Origin: Bacillota bacterium
GTDB lineage: Bacteria > Bacillota > Clostridia > Acetivibrionales > DSM-1351
Direction of reading: 5' to 3'
NCBI GenBank assembly: GCA_023460955.1
Contig: JAEWOH010000070.1
Coordinates: forward strand, 1-64,000
DNA: 64,000 nucleotides
Shown here: positions 8,342 through 17,060 of the stretch, one piece after another
Layout: each line of letters opens with the position of its first letter
Position numbering within the stretch: position 1 is the stretch's first letter
The notes under the pieces: generated by a model
The model's input: the letters and a program-made list of their open reading frames with translations, nothing else
What the model was told of the DNA's origin: nothing
Databases searched by the model: none
Translations under genes and position numbers: made by a program

Positions 8342-10672
8342 CTAGCCATGAACCCGCGCCCAGTATGGTACGATGCCGTAAAAACCCATCCGGCGTTTTT
8401 TCTCAGCGCGTTCCCAACCACCGATTTTCTCCATAATGGCGATAATTTTATAGGCTTCCGTGCGTTCAAAGCCCTCGCGAGGTCTTCCGAAGCACTCACA
8501 CCAGATTTCCATATTGCAGACGGTGTCGCGGCGCACTGTGCCCTTCGGCTGTGTCGGGTCATCGGCTGTTCGGAAAAACTCCTGCCGACGGTAGATATCG
8601 AAGCTTTCCCAGTTTTCAGGGAGTAGGGTGTCGAGGTACTCGCGTACCATTCCTTCGCGCTCGTCGCTTTCGAGGGCTTCTTTCTGAGCAGATTCAGCGA
8701 GTTCGGCGATACTGCCTTCAAGGAATAGCTTTTCACCGCTTTCCCAGATAAGCTTTGCCTCAGCCCATATTTGGAGTACGTCAGCATCGGTTATATCCCA
8801 ACCCTTGCGGGCTTCCGTGCCGCCAACCCTGATAGGCCAGAAACGGCGGTTACCCGTGACGTCGCGGAGGAAGCCCATAGACTCGGAGTTGGTACTGCCG
8901 ACTATGATACACTGTCGTGGGTGGCTCTCGCTGTTGTGACCATAGCTGGCGCGGTAGTTATCATCGCGCCTTGAAAGGAAGGCCTTAACGTTGTTAACAT
9001 CCGTCTTGCGTATTCCTGCCAACTCGGGAATTTCAAGAATCCAAAAACCTTGTATCTTCTCCGGTGCATCTTTGCCTTTGCCCATATCTGCAAAGGTCAG
9101 GCTGTCCGAGAACCATTCGCCCGCGAGTTTGTCAAAGAAGGTGGACTTGCCAAGCCCTGTCCTACCGTTGAGGACGAGCATATAGTCGAATTTAATGCCC
9201 GGTTGGAATACGCGGGCTACTGCTGCTGCAAAGGTTTTTCGGGTAACGGCTCGAACATAGGCATTGTCCTCCGCACCAAAATAATCGATGATGAGTGTTT
9301 CTACCCTCGCAATACCGTCCCAAGGCGGCAGACTATTCAGGTATTCTCGGATAGGGTGGTAGATACGCTTCGCTGCAGCTGCAATCACTGCATGATTTGC
9401 TTTGGTCGGGGAATAGATTCCATAGTTATTCTGGAGATATTCGTACAGCTTTGCGCCGTCAGTCTCGCACCAACCAGGCTTAATACGTTTCCAAGGCAAA
9501 TCACCCCTTGAATCCACACCGTCGCGCATCTGGTTGAACGCGATGTTGGTGAGAGAGGGGTCATGGTTGAGAATAAGCAGGAAATTTCCAAAAGTGTCCT
9601 TTATAGAGCCGGATTTGTCAAGTTCAAGATAAGTCTGCCAGTCAGCTTCATCGGTAAAGTCAGCGTTTGCTTGTGTCCTGCGTTCATTGGCAAACTGCGC
9701 CTTAACCCGGTCATCAGTAACTGCGAACTCGCTCATTGCCTTGAATCCCGCTTTTTCGTCAAGGTCAGGAAATTTATGAACCCGAACGAGGTCAAATGCG
9801 TTCAGCAGTTTCCCGCATGCAGGATCAGTTGCGTGATGGGAGTATGCCCATTTGCCCTCGTAAAGTACCACTCCTGCGGAGCTGTCAGCTGGGATATAAT
9901 TGTAACGCCCGATCATAGCAGAACGCTCGTAAATGTCGGGCAGAAAGGTTGCAATCGCGTCCTCAATTCCGTAAGCACGACAGAAGGTCCCAACCACTCC
10001 TTCCTTGGCGATAGGGTCTTGCTGCTGATGGATATTACGTTGTATTACCTCAGATTGCCGGCTTGAGGTAGGCCAAAGCGAGCAATCGCGCCAGTCGGAC
10101 AACTTGGAGAGGTAATGGTCTGGATTAAGGATATCTCCGTCGATTGTTTTGTAGATATATTCGCCATCAGATGGTGATGAGGGCCAGTACATAAGACGCT
10201 CTGGCTCGTACGTGCTATCATCGAAATAATCCATCCCAATTTCAGTTGCAACTAGCCGTGAGAGCGCGGCGTACTCGTCTGGTGTGACCTCCCGTGATAG
10301 TGGAATAACCACGCGCAGGCGAGGGGATTCAGATGTATGGCTGTGGGTAGAATAGATAGCACATTTGTGTGAAAATAGCATCTCAACCCGGTCTATAAAA
10401 TCCAGATCTGCATGATCGGCGTCGAGAGTTATTCCAGAACGGCTCACAACCGTATCCTTTTTACGCCTGCCACTTTTCAGGTGGCCGAGGATGTAACCAC
10501 CCACGTCCTTGACAGCATCACGCCGGTCTTTTGGTAGCTTCTTATATTCGGCGACAGTCTCGGTCGTTCGGCGAGTTACCTTCAAGCGCTCACACAACTC
10601 ATTGAAAGTGATCTTCTTATTAACCCACCTCTTTGACAGACGGCTGTCGCCGTAGGCGATCTTAAGTTCCAT
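8342..10672 (-). CDS. phage primase/helicase of the virulence-associated E (VapE) type
   Basis: The 776-residue protein has an N-terminal AEP-like primase region (TLDADHADLD near 82-91, THSHTSESPRLRVVIPL near 109-125). It is followed by a VapE superfamily 3-like helicase domain with Walker A GRTGLGKST (503-511), a Walker B-like WILEIPEL (544-551) and VGSTNSESMGFLRD. Such proteins start DNA synthesis and unwind the phage origin. The ATG at 10672 overlaps the end of the DUF4406 gene by 11 bases. A candidate origin-like repeat lies just downstream at 8195-8323. Confidence 0.94.
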   Translation of the reverse strand: MELKIAYGDSRLSKRWVNKKITFNELCERLKVTRRTTETVAEYKKLPKDRRDAVKDVGGYILGHLKSGRRKKDTVVSRSGITLDADHADLDFIDRVEMLFSHKCAIYSTHSHTSESPRLRVVIPLSREVTPDEYAALSRLVATEIGMDYFDDSTYEPERLMYWPSSPSDGEYIYKTIDGDILNPDHYLSKLSDWRDCSLWPTSSRQSEVIQRNIHQQQDPIAKEGVVGTFCRAYGIEDAIATFLPDIYERSAMIGRYNYIPADSSAGVVLYEGKWAYSHHATDPACGKLLNAFDLVRVHKFPDLDEKAGFKAMSEFAVTDDRVKAQFANERRTQANADFTDEADWQTYLELDKSGSIKDTFGNFLLILNHDPSLTNIAFNQMRDGVDSRGDLPWKRIKPGWCETDGAKLYEYLQNNYGIYSPTKANHAVIAAAAKRIYHPIREYLNSLPPWDGIARVETLIIDYFGAEDNAYVRAVTRKTFAAAVARVFQPGIKFDYMLVLNGRTGLGKSTFFDKLAGEWFSDSLTFADMGKGKDAPEKIQGFWILEIPELAGIRKTDVNNVKAFLSRRDDNYRASYGHNSESHPRQCIIVGSTNSESMGFLRDVTGNRRFWPIRVGGTEARKGWDITDADVLQIWAEAKLIWESGEKLFLEGSIAELAESAQKEALESDEREGMVREYLDTLLPENWESFDIYRRQEFFRTADDPTQPKGTVRRDTVCNMEIWCECFGRPREGFERTEAYKIIAIMEKIGGWERAEKKRRMGFYGIVPYWARVHG

Positions 10673-11087
10673 ATTCCTGCACCTCGCATTTACTGGTGAA
10701 ATAACTTATAGGTATACCCCGCTTTTTTGCCTTGGCAATTTCCCTCGACATACCATCACTGACCTTATCACCAAACACCCATAGCTCATCACATTTGTTG
10801 AGTAGAATAAGTGCGAAACGGATACCCAGTTCGCGCTGTTCATTATCTTCGTCATCCATAAACTGTGGGTACAGCAAATGGGGCGCAATTGGTATGCGCC
10901 CCTTGCTTATGGCAAAACGGCAGTAGCCACGTGCTTTTTCCACGTTGCGTTCCGTATCGCCCGCAAAAGGTGATGCGATGTAGACGAGTTGGAGGTAAGG
11001 TTTTGCAGCTTTTTCCTCTCTTGCTACTCTGGCCAGGGCTTCGCCGGCGGTTGGGTCCGGGTAACCTTCGCTATTATATTTGTCCAT
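10662..11087 (-). CDS. DUF4406 domain phage protein (deoxyribosyltransferase-like fold)
   Basis: The 141-residue protein contains LVYIASPFAGDTERNVEKAR and DELWVFGDKVSDGM, the hallmark of DUF4406, which has the fold of nucleoside 2-deoxyribosyltransferases. A role in nucleotide metabolism or salvage during phage growth is likely but not proven. The ATG at 11087 follows GAAAGGAGCGG. The gene overlaps both neighbours, the antirepressor by 14 bases and vapE by 11 bases, so it is part of one tightly packed operon. Confidence 0.85.
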   Translation of the reverse strand: MDKYNSEGYPDPTAGEALARVAREEKAAKPYLQLVYIASPFAGDTERNVEKARGYCRFAISKGRIPIAPHLLYPQFMDDEDNEQRELGIRFALILLNKCDELWVFGDKVSDGMSREIAKAKKRGIPISYFTSKCEVQEYGT

Positions 11088-11847
11088 GGCCGCTCCTTTC
11101 CCCAAGAAACAGGTTAATAAAGTATTGCTGTCCTTTGCCTGTAACCTTGGTGGTTTTACTGATGGTGACATGACCGTCCGAGTGGGTGATGGCTGTTTCT
11201 TTTACCTTGAACAAACCCAGTTCCATTGCCCTTTGTGTTGGTGCATTGTAATCCGTGCCTTTGCGCTTAATGAGATAGCCATCTTGACGGAGCTGCTCAA
11301 ATAGTCGGTTCTGCCCGATTTCAATACCGTTGCCCTTAAGGATTTTCGCCAGTTCCCCGATGAGGATAGTGCCATCAGAAACAGATACCGCATCAGCGAA
11401 TACAACTTTCGGTTTATTCTCAGTGGCTTCCAGTTGGAGACGTTCCTTAGCGGCGCGTTCTTCCTTGAGAGCGGTAAGTACCTTAATCCAAGCATCGGGG
11501 TCGTTCATGATTTCTTCCAGCTTGGCTGGAGTGACGTATGCTCCGTGTTTGCGGATTGTTGGCAGCACCTCGTGGGTTACCCAGCGTTTGAACTTTTTTG
11601 CTTCGGGTTTGCGGGAGAGCAGTATGACATTGTATAGGCCGCTTTCGCTAATGATGTTGGTGTCGCCCTGACGCCCTAAGCAATACTTAGCCCGTTCGTC
11701 ATCATCCAATCTGTCCGCAATCATGCTGGGATTACTGAGTTCCAGCACGTCGCAGACATCCTTCAGTACCCACCATGGCTCGCCGTTATGCTGAACTGTT
11801 CTGATTTCGTTCCCCTCATAGGAGAATACTTGCAATTCGTTGTTCAT
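11074..11847 (-). CDS. phage antirepressor with BRO-N and KilAC-type domains
   Basis: The 257-residue protein has an N-terminal BRO domain (EIRTVQHNGEPWWVLKDVCD, later LSRKPEAKKFKRWVTHEVLP). Its C-terminal KilAC/ANT-type domain contains IGELAKILKGNGIEIGQNRL and TTKVTGKGQQYFINLFL. Such antirepressors bind phage repressor or DNA and promote the lytic switch. The ATG at 11847 follows a strong AGGAGG. One copy of the prophage hairpin element (11891-11931) lies just upstream, between the polymerase stop and this start, so expression may be controlled separately. Confidence 0.93.
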   Translation of the reverse strand: MNNELQVFSYEGNEIRTVQHNGEPWWVLKDVCDVLELSNPSMIADRLDDDERAKYCLGRQGDTNIISESGLYNVILLSRKPEAKKFKRWVTHEVLPTIRKHGAYVTPAKLEEIMNDPDAWIKVLTALKEERAAKERLQLEATENKPKVVFADAVSVSDGTILIGELAKILKGNGIEIGQNRLFEQLRQDGYLIKRKGTDYNAPTQRAMELGLFKVKETAITHSDGHVTISKTTKVTGKGQQYFINLFLGERSGHGQI

Positions 11848-11890
11848 ATTGAACCTCCTGTAAAATGGATTTTTACGAGGGCATTTGCCC

Positions 11891-11931
11891 CCTACACCAT
11901 CCACAGGACAGGTGGTACTGTTTTGAGTACT
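11891..11931 (-). repeat. prophage hairpin element, copy A
   Basis: On the plus strand the copy reads CCTACACCATCCACAGGACA, a variable 10-base arm, then TTTTGAGTACT. It begins 6 bases downstream of the polymerase stop codon and ends before the antirepressor ribosome binding site. Two relatives lie at 16113-16153 and 16180-16222. The conserved core TGTCCTGTGGAT (minus strand) sits in the loop between partly complementary arms. Confidence 0.75.
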
Positions 11932-11936
11932 ACCCG

Positions 11937-13877
11937 TCAGTCCTTTTTATAAAAATCTGTTTCATAGCCGTCTGCCCGAAGTAAAAGATCTTTTGCCCAC
12001 AATGGGGTTTGACCCATTTGAGTACATATAGATTCAATAGGCATTTGCCGGTCGGCTTCGATTACCAGCTCATCATGAACGTGCATCACGATGGAGCAGT
12101 CCCTGAGTGACTGCATGGCATAGCAGAGGACGTCTCGGCTCGTTGCTTGGACGATATTTTCCGTAAGCTTTGGACCATAACTTTCGATTCGTTCCCATTT
12201 TTTCGTACCGCCAACTCCCTCATAGGTAATGCAGTCCGAGCCGAACTGGTTTGTGCCGATACGCGGCTTCACATAGGCAAGTTTTCTTCCAGATGGAAGC
12301 GTAATAAAGAGCATTCCGCTTTGATATGTAAAGCGGATGCCGTGTGTTTCTGTTATGGAGTGTTGCTTGACTGCCATAATTGCGGCACGATCAATATCCC
12401 ACCAAAGTTTCACAATATTGGGGTTGGAGGAACGCCAGGCTGAAACCAGTGGTTGTAGCTCGTCCTCTGTAAGTCCCATCTCAATTGCACCCATTGCTTT
12501 GAGTGCACCAACGGAGCCGCCGTATCCAAGAGCCAGTTCAGCGATTTTGCCTTTCTGCCGAAGATGGCTATTTACACCATGTTTCTCAACAGGTACTCGG
12601 AACATCTGGGAGGCGGAAGCACAGTAGATATCGCCACCGGATGTAAAAACTTCTTGCCGCCATTTTTCACCCGCAAGCCAAGCGATGACCCTTGCTTCAA
12701 TTGCCGAGAAGTCTGCCACGATAAATTTACAGCCGCTTTTTGGAACAAAGGCTGTACGGATGAGCTCAGACAGTACTTCCGGAACAGAGTCGTAGAGCAT
12801 TTTCAAAGCTGTAAAGTTACCGAAACGCACAAGACATCGGGCTTGTTCCAGGTCGGGCATATGATTCTGGGGCAAATTTTGCAACTGTATTAATCTTCCA
12901 GACCATCTGCCTGTGCGGTTTGCACCGTAAAACTGGAACATACCTCGAGCGCGACCATCAGAGCAGACCACGTTCTCCATTGCCTGATACTTTTTTACCG
13001 ATGATTTTGCCAACTGCTGACGGAGTGATAGTACTTTTTCAAGAGGTTCTGGTGCTGTCTTTAACAAATCTGCAACTACCTTCTTACCAAGAGTGTCAGT
13101 TTCAAGGCCATTGTTGGATAGCCACTGTTTCATCTGAACCACCGAGTTAGGGTTATCCAATTCAGTAAGAATGCGCATGAAACGGGTTAGTTCTGAGCGG
13201 GATCGGTTATCAATATCAATGGCTTGATGCACAAAATCCATATCCAGGGTAACGCCACGATCATTTATCCCCTGGTCGATGTGATACTCATCCCAAATGC
13301 TATCCGGCACAGGGAACTTCTCCAGTTTTTTCTGAATGGCTATTTCAGTTTCAACGTCGCGGCGATTGTATGCCTTGAATGCGGCCCATTTGTCCGGGGC
13401 ATGAATTGAGAGATTGCGCGTACGTTCTCCATTGGTGGCGGTGGGATTACATGGCTTGCAGAAGTAACGGATCAGGTCTCTTCCCTCTGTCAGTTTCTGT
13501 TTTTCCAGACCGAGAACGGCACCTGCACCTTCAAGAGAGAGGGGGAGGCCCATATATGCCGACCAAACCATCGTGCAGTACCATGACTGAGGATTGAGAT
13601 ATTCTCCTGTTGGTAACCCAAGCCATTTTGATAGACAGATACGCTCGAACTGAGCGTTAAAGGCCCACTTTGTAACAGTAGGGTCAATAAATGCAGAGCG
13701 TATTTCGTCAGGCAGCTTTTCACCACTGGCAAGGTCAACTACGTGAACCTCGCCGTTGTCAATGGAATATCCAAAGAGCAGGATTTCAAAATCCGTAGAT
13801 TCCACATAGCGATAGACCCCGCTTTTGGCGAGGTCTATGCTGCTATACGTTTCAATATCTATACTGATTGCACTCAT
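11937..13877 (-). CDS. phage DNA polymerase, family A, with 3'-5' exonuclease
   Basis: The 646-residue protein begins with a DEDD exonuclease (SAISIDIETYSSIDLAKSG with D7 and E9, later AFNAQFERICLSKWLG). It continues into a family A polymerase: motif A FIVADFSAIEARVIAWLAGE, motif B RQKGKIAELALGYGG and motif C VMHVHDELVIEAD. It replicates the phage genome. It lacks the 5'-nuclease domain of bacterial Pol I, as is usual for phage enzymes. The ATG at 13877 overlaps the stop of the DUF2815 gene by 4 bases (ATGA). Confidence 0.96.
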   Translation of the reverse strand: MSAISIDIETYSSIDLAKSGVYRYVESTDFEILLFGYSIDNGEVHVVDLASGEKLPDEIRSAFIDPTVTKWAFNAQFERICLSKWLGLPTGEYLNPQSWYCTMVWSAYMGLPLSLEGAGAVLGLEKQKLTEGRDLIRYFCKPCNPTATNGERTRNLSIHAPDKWAAFKAYNRRDVETEIAIQKKLEKFPVPDSIWDEYHIDQGINDRGVTLDMDFVHQAIDIDNRSRSELTRFMRILTELDNPNSVVQMKQWLSNNGLETDTLGKKVVADLLKTAPEPLEKVLSLRQQLAKSSVKKYQAMENVVCSDGRARGMFQFYGANRTGRWSGRLIQLQNLPQNHMPDLEQARCLVRFGNFTALKMLYDSVPEVLSELIRTAFVPKSGCKFIVADFSAIEARVIAWLAGEKWRQEVFTSGGDIYCASASQMFRVPVEKHGVNSHLRQKGKIAELALGYGGSVGALKAMGAIEMGLTEDELQPLVSAWRSSNPNIVKLWWDIDRAAIMAVKQHSITETHGIRFTYQSGMLFITLPSGRKLAYVKPRIGTNQFGSDCITYEGVGGTKKWERIESYGPKLTENIVQATSRDVLCYAMQSLRDCSIVMHVHDELVIEADRQMPIESICTQMGQTPLWAKDLLLRADGYETDFYKKD

Positions 13878-14452
13878 GACAGGAAATCCTCGTCAGGGTC
13901 TGTGGCAAAGTCGTCTTCCGCTCTAGTTTTGCCGCCGAGAGGTTCGCCGTCACGGATTTTCTGCAGATTATTCAGGCCGCAGGCGATGCCTTTATTTCCG
14001 TTGCTGTTGAAAGCGTAGAAATTAATGCTGGCGCGTCCGTAAACTCCGCTGTAGACCTCCGAACGATTGAGGATGGGATTGCAGTCTGCACCCACGACGC
14101 CAGGAGCGGTAGCTGAGTTGGCATTAATAAAGTAAGAATTGGTGTAGGCGGGGTCGTCCGGGCGTTCGGTGTCACCGTCGCGTAGGGGGGTCTTAATGGA
14201 AGAGAGCGGTGGTACACTTTTTCCATTGCCTTTCAGCTTTGATTCGCCTTCATGATAAGCCGCTTCGATTGCAGCTTTAATTTTTGCCACTGTGCGAGTG
14301 TCGGACTTGGGGATGATGAGGGACACTGAGAATTTGGGAGCGCCGCCATTGATGGATTTGGCTTCCCAGATGTTGGCATAAGACCAGCGGGTATCGGGAC
14401 CGGTGATGACTTTCATAGGGTTGCAGTTACCTTTGTTTACATTGTTAGACAT
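13874..14452 (-). CDS. DUF2815 phage ssDNA-binding-type protein
   Basis: The 192-residue protein has the DUF2815 pattern (MKVITGPDTRWSYANIWEAK, then SVSLIIPKSDTRTVAKIKAA), an OB-fold resembling T7 gp2.5. It ends in an acidic tail EDDFATDPDEDFLS, as in ssDNA-binding proteins that recruit polymerase through their C-termini. It is therefore the likely replication SSB. The ATG at 14452 has AAGGAGG upstream. It sits between the DUF2800 gene and polymerase, the usual order in these phages. Confidence 0.92.
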   Translation of the reverse strand: MSNNVNKGNCNPMKVITGPDTRWSYANIWEAKSINGGAPKFSVSLIIPKSDTRTVAKIKAAIEAAYHEGESKLKGNGKSVPPLSSIKTPLRDGDTERPDDPAYTNSYFINANSATAPGVVGADCNPILNRSEVYSGVYGRASINFYAFNSNGNKGIACGLNNLQKIRDGEPLGGKTRAEDDFATDPDEDFLS

Positions 14453-14465
14453 TATATTTTCCTCC

Positions 14466-15587
14466 TTAAAATTCACTAAATTCTTGTTTTGCATTATGGA
14501 TTGCCGGGCGTTTATCGCTTTCCTGCACGAGCGTCGGTTTGCCTTGTGGTTTTTCAATGTAATTCCCCAGGAGCTCATCAAAGTGTTTTTTGCCGAGCAG
14601 CGAGGTCATGGCAGTGATACCAAGAACCTTATGTTCATATGGGTCGTAACCGGCTGCGGTTACAGCATCTGCGACTGCCATTTCATCTGTGTACCTTCGG
14701 TTGGATCGGCCTTCGACCAGTTTCCAGCCATGCCACTGTTTCCCGCTGATAGCTACCTGCAGGGCGTAGTCCTTGATATCTGTTGCCCAGGAAACGAGCT
14801 CATCTATTTTACCGAGGATGTTCTCAACCTCCTCGTCTGAAAGCAGGGGAGGCTGCTGGAAGTCATATCTGGCGAACTCCATGTTACGGTTGGCTCTAGC
14901 GCGGCATTCGTGCTTGATTTTACAGAATTGGCACCATTCACCGCACTTAAATTCTCCTTCCCCAGCATAAGCGAGCTCTGCCATGGGTTTTAGGGTTTCT
15001 TCTGCCCAGTTGTAAAGGGACTCCTTGGACATCGTTTCAGTGGACACATTATTGCGCCGGGGTTGGTAAATGGTCATGGAAACCGTATCGATGTCGTAGA
15101 TACAATCGAACAATTGCAACGCTCCCAAAGCGTATAACCGCATTTGAGGATTGTTTATAGCTTCCACCAAGACACCCTGGCCGTGCTTGTAGTCTACGAC
15201 ATGGAGCCTTCCATCCGTGATGATCACACAGTCGCCGGTACCGAAGCCACCCTCAACATACTTGGAGAAGTCAAGCCGCTGTTCTATCAGCACCTGCGGG
15301 TCGGAGCAGCTTTGTTTCGTAGCTTCTACCAGTTCAAGGATGTAGGCTGCATAGCCGTGAGCGCATTCTTCCATTTCTTGGTTATAGAAGGTGAGGTTGG
15401 CGGTGGGGTCTTTGGCTTGGATACCAAGTGAAGCTTTTAACTTGTACTCACAGAGCGAATGGGCATCTGTGCCTTCAGCGGCGTAGTTACTGCCCTTGTC
15501 CTCGGAACTCTCGCAGAGCCTTGCAGAAGGCGGGCAGTTCAGCCACCGGTGAGAAGAGGAAGCTGAAAGGAGAGCGTGTTTATCCAT
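14466..15587 (-). CDS. DUF2800 phage protein, RecB/Cas4-like nuclease
   Basis: The 373-residue protein has a PD-(D/E)xK core with GTGDCVIITDGRLHVVDYKH (residues 116-135). A C-terminal Cys cluster CGEWCQFCKIKHEC (C215, C219, C222, C228) fits, together with an N-terminal Cys in RWLNCPPSARLC, a 4Fe-4S site as in Cas4/AddB. It is probably a recombination or end-processing nuclease acting with the DUF2815 protein downstream. The ATG at 15587 overlaps the preceding gene by 8 bases. A longer open frame to 15806 only repeats antisense-like sequence and has no ribosome binding site. Confidence 0.9.
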   Translation of the reverse strand: MDKHALLSASSSHRWLNCPPSARLCESSEDKGSNYAAEGTDAHSLCEYKLKASLGIQAKDPTANLTFYNQEMEECAHGYAAYILELVEATKQSCSDPQVLIEQRLDFSKYVEGGFGTGDCVIITDGRLHVVDYKHGQGVLVEAINNPQMRLYALGALQLFDCIYDIDTVSMTIYQPRRNNVSTETMSKESLYNWAEETLKPMAELAYAGEGEFKCGEWCQFCKIKHECRARANRNMEFARYDFQQPPLLSDEEVENILGKIDELVSWATDIKDYALQVAISGKQWHGWKLVEGRSNRRYTDEMAVADAVTAAGYDPYEHKVLGITAMTSLLGKKHFDELLGNYIEKPQGKPTLVQESDKRPAIHNAKQEFSEF

Positions 15588-15912
15588 TTCCCAACACCTC
15601 AGCTTCTGCAAGCAAAGCGGGATATTCAGCTGGATTGATTTCTGACAGTTTCTCAGCATTGTGCTTTTCAAGTAAAGCCCTGACTTCAGCGGTATAGCCT
15701 GCTCGTGATTTCTCGGCAAGAACAGCTCTGACTGCTTCAAGGGTGATGGGCTTTTCTTCCGGTGGATGGGTTTCTGCCTTTGGCTTATCCGGGATATTAG
15801 CATCACAGTTACCGCTGAACAAATCGTCCAGCGACTCCGATATGCTAATCAGTGCCTCGCCGCAGCGCTTCAGTTCTGTGATTGCAATGGACAATTCACT
15901 CATCTTGCTCAT
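15580..15912 (-). CDS. conserved prophage protein, function unknown
   Basis: The 110-residue protein begins MSKMSELSIAITELKRCGEA and ends with a predicted helical block (EAVRAVLAEKSRAGYTAEVR). Relatives occur directly before DUF2800 genes in Clostridia prophages, where some database entries carry the misleading label rrp5. The repeated AEV/AVL helices look like a small helical-bundle protein. It overlaps the upstream 60-residue gene by 17 bases and DUF2800 by 8 bases, so all three are translated as a unit. I assign no function. Confidence 0.75.
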   Translation of the reverse strand: MSKMSELSIAITELKRCGEALISISESLDDLFSGNCDANIPDKPKAETHPPEEKPITLEAVRAVLAEKSRAGYTAEVRALLEKHNAEKLSEINPAEYPALLAEAEVLGNG

Positions 15913-16078
15913 CCGATTTTCCTCCTTCTGTTTCTTGTCTGTCTTGCCTTGAAAGCGTGGAAAGCTTCTTGGCTAGGCGTTTCGATACCACGCTGATTGC
16001 GGTTAGGATGCCTACCAGCTCATCATCCAGCTCATGGTCGCGGTTTTCAACTTCGATTTGCTTTGTTTGTGTTTGCAT
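15896..16078 (-). CDS. small prophage protein, 60 residues
   Basis: The reading frame begins MQTQTKQIEVENRDHELDDE at 16078 with CGGAGG upstream and ends at 15896. It is charged and predicted helical (ELVGILTAISVVSKRLAKKL) with an acidic tail. It is the first gene after the two adjacent hairpin elements at 16113-16222, and it overlaps the next gene. The longer reading back to 16195 passes through the hairpin element and is probably not translated. Function is unknown. Confidence 0.65.
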   Translation of the reverse strand: MQTQTKQIEVENRDHELDDELVGILTAISVVSKRLAKKLSTLSRQDRQETEGGKSDEQDE

Positions 16079-16112
16079 ATTTGAACCTCCGTTCCGAGGG
16101 CTGTTTTTTCTT

Positions 16113-16153
16113 CCCTCACCATCCTCAGGACAGTTGATGAGAGTTTGAGTACC
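16113..16153 (-). repeat. prophage hairpin element, copy B
   Basis: The plus strand reads CCCTCACCATCCTCAGGACA, a variable arm GTTGATGAGAG, then TTTGAGTACC. It lies upstream of the ribosome binding site of the 60-residue gene. It shares the core and the GAGTAC end with copies A and C. Confidence 0.75.
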
Positions 16154-16179
16154 AGTCTTATTTAAATGAATATTTTGTT

Positions 16180-16222
16180 GCCCTCTGGTATCCACAGGAC
16201 ATCAGAGGGCGTTTTGAGTACT
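16180..16222 (-). repeat. prophage hairpin element, copy C
   Basis: Perfect 8-base arms GCCCTCTG (16180-16187) and CAGAGGGC (16203-16210) enclose the conserved core, followed by TTTTGAGTACT. It begins 4 bases downstream of the sigma-factor stop codon. Arm sequences differ from copies A and B while the core is kept, which is what a conserved RNA or DNA structure would show. Confidence 0.8.
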
Positions 16223-16226
16223 TGGA

Positions 16227-16724
16227 TTATACGAAGTCTTTCAGACGTTCCCGCAGTTGGGCAATGAGCTTTGTCTTCCTTTTATTAATGGCTTTTTGGG
16301 ATAGGCCAATGTCGGCAGCTATTTCACGCTCGGTCAGGCCAATGCTAAAGAGTTCCATGATCCTTCGGTTGTCTGGGGCAAGTTCCTCCAAGGCGTGGTA
16401 TAGCTCTTCAAGAAGAAGCTTGTCCGCTACAAGTTCAGCAAGGTCGATGGGTTCAGATACTTCAAACCCATCCTCGGTGAACTTGTCCAGCGAAAGGACA
16501 CTGCCTGTCCGTTGTTTGTTGCACTTGCTGCAGTCCTCGGTGCAGCGTTTTGTGCTTCCTCTGCCGTTGCTGATGGCGCAACGTTTTTCGCGATCCTTGC
16601 GCTTGTGTTCTGCCCATGCAGGACGCATGTAGGCTCGGTAGACTTCTTCGATGACTGGTATTTCTTGTTCGTCGATTGAGATGTAGCGCGTAGTGATTGG
16701 CTGATGGTTGTCATTGATTGGCAT
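16227..16724 (-). CDS. prophage sigma-70-like factor
   Basis: The 165-residue protein has a Cys-containing N-terminal half (CAISNGRGSTKRCTEDCSKC) and a C-terminal region-4 helix-turn-helix: LEELAPDNRRIMELFSIGLT followed by EREIAADIGLSQKAINKRKT. It lacks a clear region 2, so it may be a regulator rather than a full sigma factor. It is the first gene of the minus-strand early operon. The start MPINDNHQP at 16724 is chosen on length; an upstream ATG at 16757 is possible. Confidence 0.82.
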   Translation of the reverse strand: MPINDNHQPITTRYISIDEQEIPVIEEVYRAYMRPAWAEHKRKDREKRCAISNGRGSTKRCTEDCSKCNKQRTGSVLSLDKFTEDGFEVSEPIDLAELVADKLLLEELYHALEELAPDNRRIMELFSIGLTEREIAADIGLSQKAINKRKTKLIAQLRERLKDFV

Positions 16725-16944
16725 AAAAAGACCCTTTCTCCAGCGAGAAAAGGGCATGACAATAAGCCAAAAAACTCGCCGTTTTTTTAAAATGCGAGCC
16801 TTTCGGCTGTTATTTTTCTTTGATCAGCATCGGACACCAGATTGCTTTTTAGAAATTCATTGTCCAACCGTCAATTAGATTTTATTAGTAAAAAGGTTTG
16901 TCCACACGGGCATGGAATGTCTGTTTTATTTTCCTGTAAACATG

Positions 16945-16989
16945 AAAAAAGCCCCTGATAACTGGTCTTATGGACCTGTTATCAGGGGC
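16945..16989 (-). terminator. Rho-independent terminator after the ImmA-like gene
   Basis: Arms GCCCCTGATAAC (16951-16962) and GTTATCAGGGGC (16978-16989) pair perfectly, with GGTC/GACC extending the stem inside the loop. On the minus strand the stem is followed by six T (plus-strand A at 16945-16950). It would stop transcripts coming from 17061-18953 before they enter the prophage operon. The rest of the 16725-17060 gap holds only the hairpin at 17025. Confidence 0.85.
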
Positions 16990-17024
16990 GAATAATCTCA
17001 ATTACCTTATAATCGTATAAGAAT

Positions 17025-17047
17025 ACCCGGACATTCTATGTCCGGGT
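17025..17047 (-). other. short perfect hairpin just after the ImmA-like stop codon
   Basis: ACCCGGACAT-TCT-ATGTCCGGGT is a 10-base perfect stem with a 3-base loop, 13 bases beyond the stop codon. It has no T-run. It may protect the mRNA 3' end or act in tandem with the terminator at 16945-16989. Confidence 0.6.
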
Positions 17048-17060
17048 TGCTTGAAAGTTT

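Noticed and set aside
14403..14840. Plus-strand gene opposite the DUF2800 gene
   Set aside because: The DUF2800 motifs and strong ribosome binding sites on the minus strand explain the sequence.
1..16724. Complete prophage
   Set aside because: Only early and packaging-entry genes are present. Head, tail, lysis and integrase genes are not in the window.
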